Shown here one piece after another: positions 42,756 through 50,782 of a stretch of DNA of 64,000 nucleotides (position 1 is its first letter; the number at the start of each line of letters is the position of its first letter). This stretch comes from Gulbenkiania mobilis (GTDB lineage: Bacteria; Pseudomonadota; Gammaproteobacteria; Burkholderiales; Chromobacteriaceae), in NCBI GenBank assembly GCA_004346645.1, contig SMDA01000001.1:124001-188000 (forward strand). Direction: 5' to 3'. A program made the position numbers and the translations under genes. The notes beneath the pieces are model-generated. The model searched no databases and had not been told where the DNA came from. It was given only the letters and a program-made list of their open reading frames with translations.

Positions 42756-43574
42756 ATGACCGATGCCGAATTCGCGCTGACTGCGCCCGAACTGCCGCCA
42801 AGCGTGCCGATCGCGCATGTCTTCGGCCAACCGGTGCTGGACGTGCCGCAGGATCTCTTCATCCCCCCCGATGCGCTCAAGGTCATCCTGCAGAGCTTCG
42901 AGGGGCCGCTCGACCTGTTGCTGTACCTCATCCGCCGCCAGAATCTTAACGTGCTCGATATTCCGATGGCGGAGATCACCGCCCAGTATCTGGGCTATAT
43001 CGAAGCCATGCGCTCCGAGCGCCTGGAACTGGCGGCCGAGTATCTGCTGATGGCCGCGCTGCTCATCGAGATCAAGTCGCGCCTGCTGCTGCCGCGGCCC
43101 CCGGTGGACGACTCGGGCGAGCCGGAGGATCCGCGCGCTGAGCTGGTGCGGCGTCTGCTGGAATACGAGCAGATGAAGCTGGCCGCGCTGGAGCTGGACA
43201 AGCTGCCGCAGGCCGACCGGGATTTCGCCTGGCTGGCGGTGCTGTTCGAGCGCCCCGCCGAGGCACGGTTGCCCGAGGTGGCACCGGCCGACTTGCGCCA
43301 AGCCTGGCTTGCCATTCTCTCCCGGGCCCGGCACAAACGCCATCACAAGGTGGAGAAAGATGAACTGTCGGTGCGCGAGCAGATGAGCTGGATCCTGCGC
43401 TATCTGGATGGGCGTGAGTACGTGCCGTTCGAAGCGCTGTTTCAGCCCGAGAAGGGCATTCCGCATCTGGTGGTCTCTTTCATCGCGGTGCTGGAGCTGG
43501 TGAAAGAGGGCATGGTTCGGGTTAGCCAGGAGGCCGCCTACCAGCCCATCTACGTGCGCCTGGCGCTGGCGTGA
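42756..43574 (+). CDS. scpA: Segregation and condensation protein A
   Basis: Kleisin subunit of the SMC-ScpAB condensin, joining the SMC heads for chromosome compaction. The 272-aa product has the typical SFEGPLDLLLYLIRRQNLNVLDIPMAEITAQYL and LELAAEYLLMAALLIEIKSRLLLPR in the N-terminal half, and HLVVSFIAVLELVKEGMVRVSQEAAYQPI in the C-terminal winged helix. ATG at 42756 was preferred; a TTG two codons earlier is possible, and neither has a clear ribosome site. The N-terminal FGQPVLD contains a copy of the dispersed word. scpB follows after the GNAT gene. Confidence 0.95.
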   Translation: MTDAEFALTAPELPPSVPIAHVFGQPVLDVPQDLFIPPDALKVILQSFEGPLDLLLYLIRRQNLNVLDIPMAEITAQYLGYIEAMRSERLELAAEYLLMAALLIEIKSRLLLPRPPVDDSGEPEDPRAELVRRLLEYEQMKLAALELDKLPQADRDFAWLAVLFERPAEARLPEVAPADLRQAWLAILSRARHKRHHKVEKDELSVREQMSWILRYLDGREYVPFEALFQPEKGIPHLVVSFIAVLELVKEGMVRVSQEAAYQPIYVRLALA

Positions 43575-43587
43575 GGAAGGCGCCCGC

Positions 43588-44085
43588 ATGCAGATTGTTC
43601 CGATGCAGGCTTCACACTGGCCCCAGGTGCGTGCCATCTACCAGACCGCGATGCAGCACGGTGGGGCCACCTTTGAAACCGAACCGCCGGCGGACTGGCT
43701 CGCTTTTGCCTCAGGGCGGCTTAAGACCGGCCGTCTGGTGGCCGTGGAGGGCGCGCGGGTGCTGGGCTGGACGGCCTTAACCCCCTACTCCTCCCGTTCG
43801 GTGTACCGTGGCGTGGCCGAACTGAGCATTTACTTGGCCGCAGACGCCCAGGGCCAAGGGCTGGGCAGCCGACTGATGGAGGCGCTGGTCTTGGCGAGCG
43901 AAGCCGAGGGCTTCTGGACCCTGCTGGCCGGCATCTTCCCCGACAATGTCGCCAGTTGCCGCTTGCATGAGCGACACGGTTTCAGGAAAGTGGGCGTGCG
44001 TGAGCGCATGGGGCGGCATCCGCTGAGCGGACGCTGGCTGGACGTGCTGCTCTACGAACGGCGCAGCCTGCTGACGGGCCGCTGA
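43588..44085 (+). CDS. GNAT family N-acetyltransferase (phosphinothricin acetyltransferase-like)
   Basis: A 165-aa single-domain acetyltransferase. Motif A is [35 protein letters not shown] (acetyl-CoA site Q/R-x-x-G-x-G/A), followed by [27 protein letters not shown], the pattern of the phosphinothricin/methionine-sulfone acetyltransferase (PAT/YncA) subgroup. That group acetylates methionine sulfoximine and similar amino-acid analogues. It is wedged between scpA and scpB with only 13 bases after scpA, so it is an insertion into an otherwise standard scpAB operon. Confidence 0.88.
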   Translation: MQIVPMQASHWPQVRAIYQTAMQHGGATFETEPPADWLAFASGRLKTGRLVAVEGARVLGWTALTPYSSRSVYRGVAELSIYLAADAQGQGLGSRLMEALVLASEAEGFWTLLAGIFPDNVASCRLHERHGFRKVGVRERMGRHPLSGRWLDVLLYERRSLLTGR

Positions 44086-44165
44086 AAACGCATTCGCGCG
44101 TAGAGCGAAATGCGTGTAAAATCCGCGGCTTCCCGCGTTTTCCTCCCCAGACGTCCGCCGGCTCA

Positions 44166-44789
44166 ATGTCCACTATCACCGACCTCAAGTACATCAAGAT
44201 CGTACTGGAAACGGCGCTTCTTACTGCCGAAGAACCGCTGACGGTGGGCCAGTTGAAGAAGCTCTTCCCCGAAGAGTTGAAGACGGCACTGATCAACGGA
44301 CTGGTGGAGGAGATCCAGCAGGACTGGCGCGGGCGCGGAGTGGAGCTGGTTAAACTCGCCTCCGGCTGGCGCTTTCGCGCTCGGGCCGAGTTTGCGCCCT
44401 ATCTTGCACGGCTGACGCCGGAAAAACCGCCGCGCTACTCGCGGGCCGTGATGGAAACGCTGGCCATCATTGCCTATAAACAACCGGTCACCCGGGGCGA
44501 CATCGAGTCGATCCGCGGGGTGTCGGTATCGAGCAGCGTCATGCAGTCGCTGGCGGAACGGGGCTGGATCGAGGTGATCGGCCACAAGGACGTGCCCGGC
44601 CGCCCCGGCCTGTATGCCACCACCCGCAAGTTCCTCGACGATCTGGGCTTTGCCACCTTGCGCGACCTGCCACCTCTGGCGGACCTGGGCACACTGGTTG
44701 TGCCCGATCCTAGCGCGGAGGCGCCGGCTGAAGGACCGGCCGATGACGAGGATGCCGCCAGCGAAAACACGGCAGCCCTGCTGCCGTAA
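44166..44789 (+). CDS. scpB: Segregation and condensation protein B
   Basis: Dimeric winged-helix protein that binds ScpA in the SMC-ScpAB condensin. The 207-aa product has [46 protein letters not shown], the ScpB signature [31 protein letters not shown], and [26 protein letters not shown]. The acidic C-terminal tail (about 180-207) is low-complexity. A possible -10 (TAAAAT, 44116-44121) lies upstream. Confidence 0.95.
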   Translation: MSTITDLKYIKIVLETALLTAEEPLTVGQLKKLFPEELKTALINGLVEEIQQDWRGRGVELVKLASGWRFRARAEFAPYLARLTPEKPPRYSRAVMETLAIIAYKQPVTRGDIESIRGVSVSSSVMQSLAERGWIEVIGHKDVPGRPGLYATTRKFLDDLGFATLRDLPPLADLGTLVVPDPSAEAPAEGPADDEDAASENTAALLP

Positions 44790-44853
44790 TTCGGCCGGAG
44801 TGTGATTCCGGCCAGCCGGCTTGTCTGCCGGCTCAACATGTTTAGGAAACACA

Positions 44854-46251
44854 ATGTCTAAAGGACAACGCCACGCACGTCAGCCGGTGTCGCGGGTAAA
44901 GGGCCGCGAAACTTCGCAGCCACGCCACCCGGGGACGGGCCGCGACAATGGTTCGGGCAAGAGCCCGGCCAAAAGCTTCATCCAGCCCCGTCAGGGCGGC
45001 GCAACGCCGCACCCCAAGGGCCCCCGCACGTCCGGCCTACGGGCAGAGGGCAGCGATAGCCGTTTCGAGAAGCGCACGCCTTACGGCGAGCGCGATGACA
45101 GTCGTCAGCCGGGCGGCCGCCGCCCGCAGTCGGGCAAGCGCTTCGAACAGCAGGGCAGCGACAGCCGTTTCGAGAAGCGCACGCCTTACGGCGAGCGCGA
45201 TGACAGTCGTCAGCCGGGCGGCCGCCGTCCGCAGTCGGGCAAGCGCTTCGAACAGCAGGGCAGTGACAGCCGTTTCGAGAAGCGCACGCCTTACGGCGAG
45301 CGCGATGACAACCGCCCTGCAGGCCGCAGGGAAGCGTCCGGCGCGGACGAGGGCTTCGGCCAACGTCGCCAAGTGCCGGCCCCGCTGGTGCAGAAGGCGA
45401 AAAAACTGCGCCTGCGCAGCCCCAGCCAGAAGATTCAGGACAAATCCAAGCGTCTGCGTGAAACACGGGTGGATCTGGACGAAATGGAGCCGATCCGCCT
45501 GCAGAAGGCCCTGGCCGCTTCCGGTGTGGGCTCGCGCCGTGAAATGGAAGAGTGGATCGAGGCTGGCCTCGTCACGGTCAACGGCAAGGTCGCTACCTTG
45601 GGCGACCGCGTGGGTCCGCGCGACCGTGTGATGGTGAAAGGCGATCAGATCAAGCTCAAATGGGCAGACCGCCTGCCGCGCGTGATCATGTACCACAAGC
45701 AGGAAGGCGAGCTGGTGACCCGTGACGACCCGCAGGGCCGGGTGACGATCTTCGACCGTCTGCCACAGGCCAAGAGCAGCCGCTGGGTGGCCATCGGTCG
45801 ACTGGATGCCAATACCTCCGGCCTGCTGCTGCTGACCACCAGCGGCGAGCTGGCCAACCGCATGATGCATCCCAGCTTCGAGGTGGAGCGCGAATACGCG
45901 GTGCGGGTGCTGGGCGAGGTGAGCACCGACATCATGAAGGCGATGACCGAGGGCGTGGAGCTGGAAGACGGCCCGGCCCGCTTCGAGCGCATCTGGCATC
46001 AGCAGGACAATGAAGAGAGTGCCAATCACTGGTACAACGTGGTCATCAAGGAAGGACGCAACCGCGAGGTGCGGCGGATGTTCGAGGCCTTCGGGCTGAC
46101 GGTGAGCCGCCTGATCCGTGTCCGCTTTGGCAAGCTGGGCCTGCCGCCGCGCCTGAAGCGGGGCCAGTTCTACGAGCTGAACGAAGCCGAAGTGGCCGCC
46201 GTGATGAAGTGGTGCGACCTGACCATGACCGGCCGCCAGAAGCGCCGCTGA
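44854..46251 (+). CDS. rluB: Ribosomal large subunit pseudouridine synthase B with long repetitive N-terminal extension
   Basis: Forms pseudouridine 2605 of 23S rRNA. The 465-aa protein is much longer than a typical RluB catalytic region. Residues 1-215 are a basic, charged, Arg/Gly/Gln-rich extension with a 35-aa tandem repeat (see 45049-45312). An S4 domain follows (IRLQKALAASGVGSRREMEEWIEAGLVTVNG). The catalytic domain has the active Asp in GRLDANTSGLLLLTTSGELANRMMHP and REYAVRVLGEVSTDI. The start at MSKGQRHARQ follows TAGGAAACACA. The extension probably binds RNA; this is inference. Ends at a terminator at 46321. Confidence 0.93.
   Translation: MSKGQRHARQPVSRVKGRETSQPRHPGTGRDNGSGKSPAKSFIQPRQGGATPHPKGPRTSGLRAEGSDSRFEKRTPYGERDDSRQPGGRRPQSGKRFEQQGSDSRFEKRTPYGERDDSRQPGGRRPQSGKRFEQQGSDSRFEKRTPYGERDDNRPAGRREASGADEGFGQRRQVPAPLVQKAKKLRLRSPSQKIQDKSKRLRETRVDLDEMEPIRLQKALAASGVGSRREMEEWIEAGLVTVNGKVATLGDRVGPRDRVMVKGDQIKLKWADRLPRVIMYHKQEGELVTRDDPQGRVTIFDRLPQAKSSRWVAIGRLDANTSGLLLLTTSGELANRMMHPSFEVEREYAVRVLGEVSTDIMKAMTEGVELEDGPARFERIWHQQDNEESANHWYNVVIKEGRNREVRRMFEAFGLTVSRLIRVRFGKLGLPPRLKRGQFYELNEAEVAAVMKWCDLTMTGRQKRR
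45049..45312 (+). repeat. 105-base tandem repeat within rluB (about 2.5 units)
   Basis: Units start at 45049, 45154 and 45259, each exactly 105 bases apart. The third runs only to about 45310 before diverging. Each encodes 35 aa beginning GSDSRFEKRTPYGERDD and containing RRPQSGKRFEQQ. Units one and two differ by only a few bases, mostly silent, so the duplication is recent. Unlike many array repeats the unit length is a multiple of three and keeps the frame. Confidence 0.95.
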
Positions 46252-46280
46252 GTTCCGCGGCCTCCCAGGCTTGAAACGCA

Positions 46281-46321
46281 GCCTCCTGCGCCGTATGGTT
46301 GACGGCCCGGGAGGCTTTTTT
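46281..46321 (+). terminator. Intrinsic terminator after rluB
   Basis: Outer stem GCCTCC/GGAGGC (46281-46286, 46310-46315) and inner stem GCCGT/ACGGC (46290-46294, 46302-46306), followed by TTTTTT (46316-46321). Confidence 0.82.
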
Positions 46322-46362
46322 ACGGCCTCTGGACCGGGCCTTTTCCACCGTAACGAACAGCC

Positions 46363-46920
46363 ATGAGCAAAGCCTTTACCAAAGAGAGCGACGACGCCCC
46401 CGAGGATGACCTGCCCGCAGACCGGGTACTGCCGGCCTCGACCAAGAATTACATCACACCGCTGGGTTGGAGACGGCTCAAGGAAGAACTGTATCACCTG
46501 GTGCACCGTGAACGGCCAGAGGTGGTGCAGGTGGTTAACTGGGCCGCGAGCAATGGCGATCGCTCGGAAAACGGGGACTACCTCTATGGCAAGCGTCGTC
46601 TGCGCGAGATCGACCGCCGCATCCGCTTCCTGACCAAGCGGCTGGAGATTGCAGAAGTGGTGGACCCTGAAACGCGTGAGAGCACCGACCAGATCTTTTT
46701 CGGCGCCACCGTGGTCATGCTGCGCGGAGACGGCAGCGAGCAGATGGTGCGCATCGTGGGGGTGGACGAGATCGATCTGGCGCGCGGGCACATCAGCTGG
46801 ATCGCACCGATCGCGCGAGTACTGATCCGCGCCCGTGAAGGCGATACCGTGATCTTCCGCGGCCCCGAGGGCGAGGAGGAGATCGAAATTCTGGAAGTGC
46901 GCTACGAAAGGATAGAGTAG
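46363..46920 (+). CDS. greB: Transcription elongation factor GreB
   Basis: Rescues backtracked RNA polymerase by stimulating transcript cleavage. The 185-aa product has an acidic N-terminal leader of about 28 residues, then YITPLGWRRLKEELYHLVHRERPEVVQVVNWAASNGDRSENGDYLYGKRRLREID, the Gre coiled-coil with the tip NGDRSENGDY, and the globular GSEQMVRIVGVDEIDLARGHISWIAPIARVLIRAREGD. The basic pattern in the coiled coil is more like GreB than GreA. A dispersed-word copy lies two bases after its stop. Confidence 0.95.
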   Translation: MSKAFTKESDDAPEDDLPADRVLPASTKNYITPLGWRRLKEELYHLVHRERPEVVQVVNWAASNGDRSENGDYLYGKRRLREIDRRIRFLTKRLEIAEVVDPETRESTDQIFFGATVVMLRGDGSEQMVRIVGVDEIDLARGHISWIAPIARVLIRAREGDTVIFRGPEGEEEIEILEVRYERIE

Positions 46921-46922
46921 GG

Positions 46923-46932
46923 GTTGGCCGAA
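46923..46932. repeat. Intergenic copy of the dispersed word (GTTGGCCGAA)
   Basis: Extended as GGGTTGGCCGAAGG in the 20-base gap between the convergent greB and MarR genes. Placement just past a stop codon is shared with the copies at 2417, 48621, 58151 and 61429. Confidence 0.92.
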
Positions 46933-46940
46933 GGCTGGGG

Positions 46941-47378
46941 TCAGCCCCCAGCGCGCATCAGGATGCTGTTGACGGCCAGCCAGCCCTCGGTAGCGCTGCT
47001 GCCGGCTTCGCCGAAGGCCTGGGTCAGCAGGCGGGCCTGCTCGCGGTGCAGGGCTTCCTCCAGCTTCTTGCCCTCCGGAGTCAGCGTCAGCCGCTTGACG
47101 CGCTTGTCGTGGTCGGCGGCCTCGGTGGCCACCAGTCCCATTTCGATCAGCTGGCGCAGGGGGATGTTGATGGCCTGTTTGGTCACGCCGAGCGAAGCCA
47201 GCAGGTCCTTCACGCTCAGCCCGGGGTAGTGGGCCACGAAGAACAGGATGCGATGGTGGACCCGCGCCAGGCCACGCCGGGCAAGCATCTCGTCGGGTTT
47301 GGCCGTGAAGGTTTTGTAGGCATGGAAGAAGGCTTCCATGGCAGCACGCCAGTCGGCGGCAGAACTATGGTCGGACAT
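46941..47378 (-). CDS. MarR-family transcriptional regulator
   Basis: A 145-aa dimeric winged-helix repressor. Helix-turn-helix VHHRILFFVAHYPGLSVKDLLASLGVTKQAINIPLRQL (about residues 40-77) and wing LVATEAADHDKRVKRLTLTPEGKKLEEAL are typical. The subgroup is not otherwise identifiable and the ligand is unknown. It is divergent from the aminotransferase gene at 47456, with a perfect 7+1+7 palindrome between them (47411-47425), so it probably represses itself and that gene. The ribosome site before its ATG is weak. Confidence 0.88.
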   Translation of the reverse strand: MSDHSSAADWRAAMEAFFHAYKTFTAKPDEMLARRGLARVHHRILFFVAHYPGLSVKDLLASLGVTKQAINIPLRQLIEMGLVATEAADHDKRVKRLTLTPEGKKLEEALHREQARLLTQAFGEAGSSATEGWLAVNSILMRAGG

Positions 47379-47410
47379 GTTGACTTGCTTGGCAGGGCGG
47401 GTTAGTTTCG

Positions 47411-47425
47411 GTCAAACAGTTTGAC
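47411..47425. promoter_or_regulatory. Palindromic MarR-type operator (GTCAAAC-A-GTTTGAC)
   Basis: Perfect inverted repeat, arms 47411-47417 and 47419-47425 around one base, in the 77-base divergent region. It overlaps a TTGACA and lies just before TTATAA, the likely promoter area of the aminotransferase. Size and symmetry suit a MarR dimer site. Confidence 0.62.
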
Positions 47426-47455
47426 ATTATAAGCATCAGGCAGAGAGAGGTTACC

Positions 47456-48604
47456 ATGTTTTCAGAACGCATCGAGCGCCTGACCGGGTCGCTCATCCGG
47501 GAAATCCTGTCGGCGGCCCAGCGTCCCGAAGTCATTTCCTTCGCCGGCGGTCTGCCGGCCCCGCAGTGCCTGCCCGCACTGGACTTCAGCGCGCTGCCGC
47601 CGGGGCTGGCCCAGTACGGCACCACCGAAGGCGAGCCGGCCCTGCGCGAGGCGGTGGCGGCCCAGGCGCGCGACAGTCTGGGCATCGACTGCCAGGCCGA
47701 GCAGGTGCTGGTGCTGTCCGGCTCGCAGCAAGCCATCGACCTCATCTCCAAGCTCTTCATCGACCCGGGCACGCCGGTGCTGACCGAAGGCCCCACCTAT
47801 CTGGCGGCGCTGCAATCGTTCAACCTGTTTGGTGCACGGATCACCGCCGTGCCACAGGAGGATGGTGCGCTGTCGCCGGCCGCGTTGGCCGAAGCCTTGG
47901 CTCGGGCCCAGCCCCGCTTCAGCTACCTGATTCCCAGCTTCCAGAACCCCTCCGGGGCCTGCTATACCGAGGCCAACCGCCGCGCGTTGGCTGAGGTGCT
48001 GGACCATGCAGGCGCGCCGGTGATCGAGGACGATCCGTACCGGGCACTGTCCTACGATGGCGAAGCGCCGGCTCCGCTGGTGTCCCACCTGAAGAAGGCC
48101 CCTTGGGTGTATTGCGGCTCCTTTTCCAAGACGCTGGCACCGGGCTTGCGGGTGGGCTTCCTGATCGCCTCGCCGGATCTTTATCCCTATCTGGTAAAGA
48201 TCAAGCAGTCCACCGACCTGCATACCAACCGGCCCGGCCAGTGGCAGGTGCTGCAGCTTCTGCAAAGTCCGGACTTCCCTGCCCATCTGGACCGCCTGCG
48301 TGCGGTGTACCGGGCGGGGCGAGATGCAATGCAGGCCGCGCTGGAGCGACATTTTGCCGACCTGGCCGATTGGGAAGTGCCCAAGGGCGGGCTGTTCTTC
48401 TGGTTGACGCTGCGCACCCGCCAGGACACCCGGGTACTGATGCAGCGAGCCCTGGCACATGACGTAGCCTTCATGCCGGGCGAGCCGTTCTATCCGGTGC
48501 CGGAAGAAGGGCTGGGCCACCTGCGCCTGAACTTCAGCCATGCCTCGGCCGAGCGTATCGAGGAAGGCATTGCCCGCCTGGCCCAGATCATCCGTAACGC
48601 CTGA
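47456..48604 (+). CDS. PLP-dependent aminotransferase, class I/II (2-aminoadipate transaminase-like)
   Basis: A 382-aa fold-type-I PLP enzyme. Motifs: VISFAGGLPAPQCLPALDFSAL, GSQQAIDLISKLFIDPGTPVLTEGPTYLAALQ, SYLIPSFQNPSGACYTEANRRAL, VIEDDPYRALSY, and the PLP-lysine in CGSFSKTLAPGLRVGF (Lys about residue 226). The N-terminal GLP-PxCLP pattern and SFQNPxG resemble LysN / 2-aminoadipate or valine-type transaminases and MocR C-terminal domains. The exact substrate is not clear. It is controlled by the divergent MarR gene (inferred). GAGAGAGG ribosome site before the ATG. Ends at a bidirectional hairpin. Confidence 0.88.
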   Translation: MFSERIERLTGSLIREILSAAQRPEVISFAGGLPAPQCLPALDFSALPPGLAQYGTTEGEPALREAVAAQARDSLGIDCQAEQVLVLSGSQQAIDLISKLFIDPGTPVLTEGPTYLAALQSFNLFGARITAVPQEDGALSPAALAEALARAQPRFSYLIPSFQNPSGACYTEANRRALAEVLDHAGAPVIEDDPYRALSYDGEAPAPLVSHLKKAPWVYCGSFSKTLAPGLRVGFLIASPDLYPYLVKIKQSTDLHTNRPGQWQVLQLLQSPDFPAHLDRLRAVYRAGRDAMQAALERHFADLADWEVPKGGLFFWLTLRTRQDTRVLMQRALAHDVAFMPGEPFYPVPEEGLGHLRLNFSHASAERIEEGIARLAQIIRNA

Positions 48605-48615
48605 GCGACACGGCA

Positions 48616-48659
48616 AAAAGGTTGGCCGAAGCCTGCATGCGGGCTTCGGCCAACCTTTT
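48616..48659. terminator. Bidirectional terminator made of an inverted pair of the dispersed word
   Basis: An 18-bp stem, AAAAGGTTGGCCGAAGCC (48616-48633) with its reverse complement (48642-48659), around an 8-base loop. Both arms are copies of the extended word. A-run and T-run at the ends give U-tracts in both directions. It lies between the convergent aminotransferase and oxyR genes. Confidence 0.9.
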
Positions 48660-48699
48660 ATTGCTTTTGAGGTCCCCAGCTTAGGAAGAGGCGTAGGGC

Positions 48700-49638
48700 T
48701 CAGGCGGCAGCGGACGCCTCCTCCAGCATCGTCACCCCCTCCAGCCGTGACCGGAACACCGCCTGCTGCAGTGTCTCGATCGCTTTTTTGCGGAAGAACT
48801 GCTTGCGCGTTACCAGCATCACGCGCCGGGAAGGCACTGGCGCATTGAAGGGCACCACCGAAATCAGCGCCTCGTCGGCCGCGCCCACCGACGTCACCGG
48901 CATCACCGTCACCCCCATGCCACTGGCCACCATGTGGCGGATGGTGGTGAGCGAACTGCCCTGCAGCGACGCGGCCATGGCGTTGCCCTGTGCCTGGCGG
49001 CTGGCCATCTCGCTGCAGGCCTGCAACACCTGGTCGCGGAAGCAGTTGCCCTGCGTGAGCAGCAGCACACTCTCTTGCGAAAGCTCGCTGGCGGCGATCG
49101 TCGTGCGCTTTTCCCACGGGTGTCCCTTGGGCGTGGCCACGACGAAGGGTTCCTCGTACAGCGGCCATGAAACCGTGCCGGGCTCGTCGAACGGGTCGGC
49201 CACGATGATCGCATCCACTTCGCCACGCTTGAGCATTTCAGCCAGACGGGCGGTATAGTTCTCTTCCAGGATCAGCGGCATTTCGGGCGCCAGGATGCGC
49301 AGCGCCGGGATCAGCTTGGGCAGCAGGTACGGGCCCACCGTGAAGATCACCCCCAGCTTCAGCGGCCCCACCAGCTCGTTCTGATGCTCACCCGCCAGCC
49401 GCTTGATCGCGTCGGCCTCCTCCAGCACCCGCTGCGCCTGTTCGATGATGCGCTCGCCGATCTCGGTTACCGCCACTTCCGGGCCACCGCGTTCGAACAG
49501 CGTCACGCCCAGTTCGTCTTCCAGTTTCTTGATCGCGATCGACAGCGTCGGCTGGCTGACGAAGCAGCGCTGCGCCGCCCGGCCGAAATGGCGTTCCCGG
49601 GCCACCGCAACGATGTAACGCAGTTCAGTCAGGGTCAT
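48700..49638 (-). CDS. oxyR: LysR-family hydrogen peroxide sensor OxyR
   Basis: Redox-switched activator of peroxide defence genes. The 312-aa product begins MTLTELRYIVAVARERHFGRAAQRCFVSQPTLSIAIKKLEDELG, the winged-helix domain of OxyR. The two redox cysteines fall at residues 199 and 208 (QGNCFRDQVLQAC), exactly as in E. coli, so peroxide sensing should be intact. It begins three bases after the minE stop on the same strand, so it is most likely the last gene of minCDE-oxyR. To my recollection the same order is known in Neisseria. A word-based terminator follows. Confidence 0.94.
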   Translation of the reverse strand: MTLTELRYIVAVARERHFGRAAQRCFVSQPTLSIAIKKLEDELGVTLFERGGPEVAVTEIGERIIEQAQRVLEEADAIKRLAGEHQNELVGPLKLGVIFTVGPYLLPKLIPALRILAPEMPLILEENYTARLAEMLKRGEVDAIIVADPFDEPGTVSWPLYEEPFVVATPKGHPWEKRTTIAASELSQESVLLLTQGNCFRDQVLQACSEMASRQAQGNAMAASLQGSSLTTIRHMVASGMGVTVMPVTSVGAADEALISVVPFNAPVPSRRVMLVTRKQFFRKKAIETLQQAVFRSRLEGVTMLEEASAAA

Positions 49639-49641
49639 GGG

Positions 49642-49905
49642 TCAGCGCTGGTTTTCAGGCAGGACGATGTTCACTTCCAGCACCTCGAAATTGTCCTGGC
49701 GCTCCAGATGCACCTTGATGTCGTCCTGGTTTACGGCGACATATTTCGAGATCACTTCCATCAGCTCGCGCTGCAGGGCCGGCAGATAGTCCGGGGCGCC
49801 GCCACCACGACCGTTGCGCTCGTGTGCGAGGATGATCTGCAGGCGCTCGCGTGCAATCGCTGCGGACTTCTGGCGTTTACCAAAGATTTTTTCGATCAGG
49901 GACAT
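49642..49905 (-). CDS. minE: Cell division topological specificity factor MinE
   Basis: Stimulates MinD ATPase and drives the pole-to-pole oscillation that places the septum at midcell. The 87-aa length is normal. The N-terminal amphipathic [31 protein letters not shown] contains the MinD-binding region, and the C-terminal [33 protein letters not shown] is the topological-specificity domain. It follows minD by three bases and precedes oxyR by three. Confidence 0.96.
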   Translation of the reverse strand: MSLIEKIFGKRQKSAAIARERLQIILAHERNGRGGGAPDYLPALQRELMEVISKYVAVNQDDIKVHLERQDNFEVLEVNIVLPENQR

Positions 49906-49908
49906 GGC

Positions 49909-50721
49909 TTAGCCTCCGAACAGACGTTTGAGGAGGCCGACCTTCGGCGCTTCGACGAAGCGCATCGGGCGCTCTTCGCCCAGGAAGCGTGCCACGACGT
50001 CGCTGTAGGCTTCGGCCACGTCCGAGCCCTTCAGATGAATCGCCGGCGAACCGGCGTTCGAGGCCTGCAGCACCGCCTGCGATTCGGGAATCACGCCGAT
50101 CAGTGGAATGCGCAGTATCTCCTTCACGTCGTCCACCGACAACATCTCACCCTTGTCCACCCGCGCGGGGGAGTAGCGCGTGATCAGAAGGTGTTCACGC
50201 ACCGGTTCGCGGTTTTCCATGGCGCGGCGCGACTTGGAGGCGAGGATGCCCAGGATGCGGTCGGAGTCGCGCACCGACGACACCTCGGGGTTGGTGACCA
50301 CAATGGCCTCGTCGGCAAAGTGCAGGGCCATCAGCGCCCCCTTTTCAATGCCCGCTGGCGAGTCGCACACGATGTACTCGTAACCCATGTCGGCCAGCTC
50401 CTTGAGCACCCCCTCGACACCCTCTTCCGTCAGGGCGTCCTTGTCGCGCGTTTGCGAGGCCGGAAGGATGTAGAGGTTGTCGCAGTGCTTGTCCTTGATC
50501 AGGGCCTGGTTCAGGCTGGCTTCCTTGTTGACCACGTTGATCAGGTCGTACACCACCCGGCGCTCGCAGCCCATGATCAGGTCCAGGTTGCGCAGGCCCA
50601 CGTCGAAGTCGATCACGACCGTCTTGTGGCCACGCAGCGCCAGGCCGGAAGCGAAGCTGGCACTGGTGGTGGTCTTGCCCACACCGCCCTTGCCGGACGT
50701 TACAACGATGATTTTTGCCAC
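49909..50721 (-). CDS. minD: Septum site-determining ATPase MinD
   Basis: Membrane-associated deviant Walker ATPase that recruits MinC. The 270-aa product has the deviant Walker A GKGGVGKTTTSASFASGLALRGHK at its start, VVIDFDVGLRNLDLIMGCE (Walker A'), VCDSPAGIEKGALMALHFADEAIVVTNPEVSSVRDSDRILG, and a C-terminal amphipathic membrane-targeting helix ending GLLKRLFGG. It starts with GTG. It lies between minC (61-base gap) and minE. Confidence 0.97.
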   Translation of the reverse strand: MAKIIVVTSGKGGVGKTTTSASFASGLALRGHKTVVIDFDVGLRNLDLIMGCERRVVYDLINVVNKEASLNQALIKDKHCDNLYILPASQTRDKDALTEEGVEGVLKELADMGYEYIVCDSPAGIEKGALMALHFADEAIVVTNPEVSSVRDSDRILGILASKSRRAMENREPVREHLLITRYSPARVDKGEMLSVDDVKEILRIPLIGVIPESQAVLQASNAGSPAIHLKGSDVAEAYSDVVARFLGEERPMRFVEAPKVGLLKRLFGG

Positions 50722-50782
50722 GGTTATTCCCTTGTTTGAATGCTTGATGCCGGGGCAGCCCGCATCGGGCCTGCCCGTCGTT

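Noticed and set aside
45049-45312. CRISPR or tandem regulatory repeat
   Set aside because: The 105-base units are in frame, lie wholly within rluB and encode the same peptide, so they are protein repeats.
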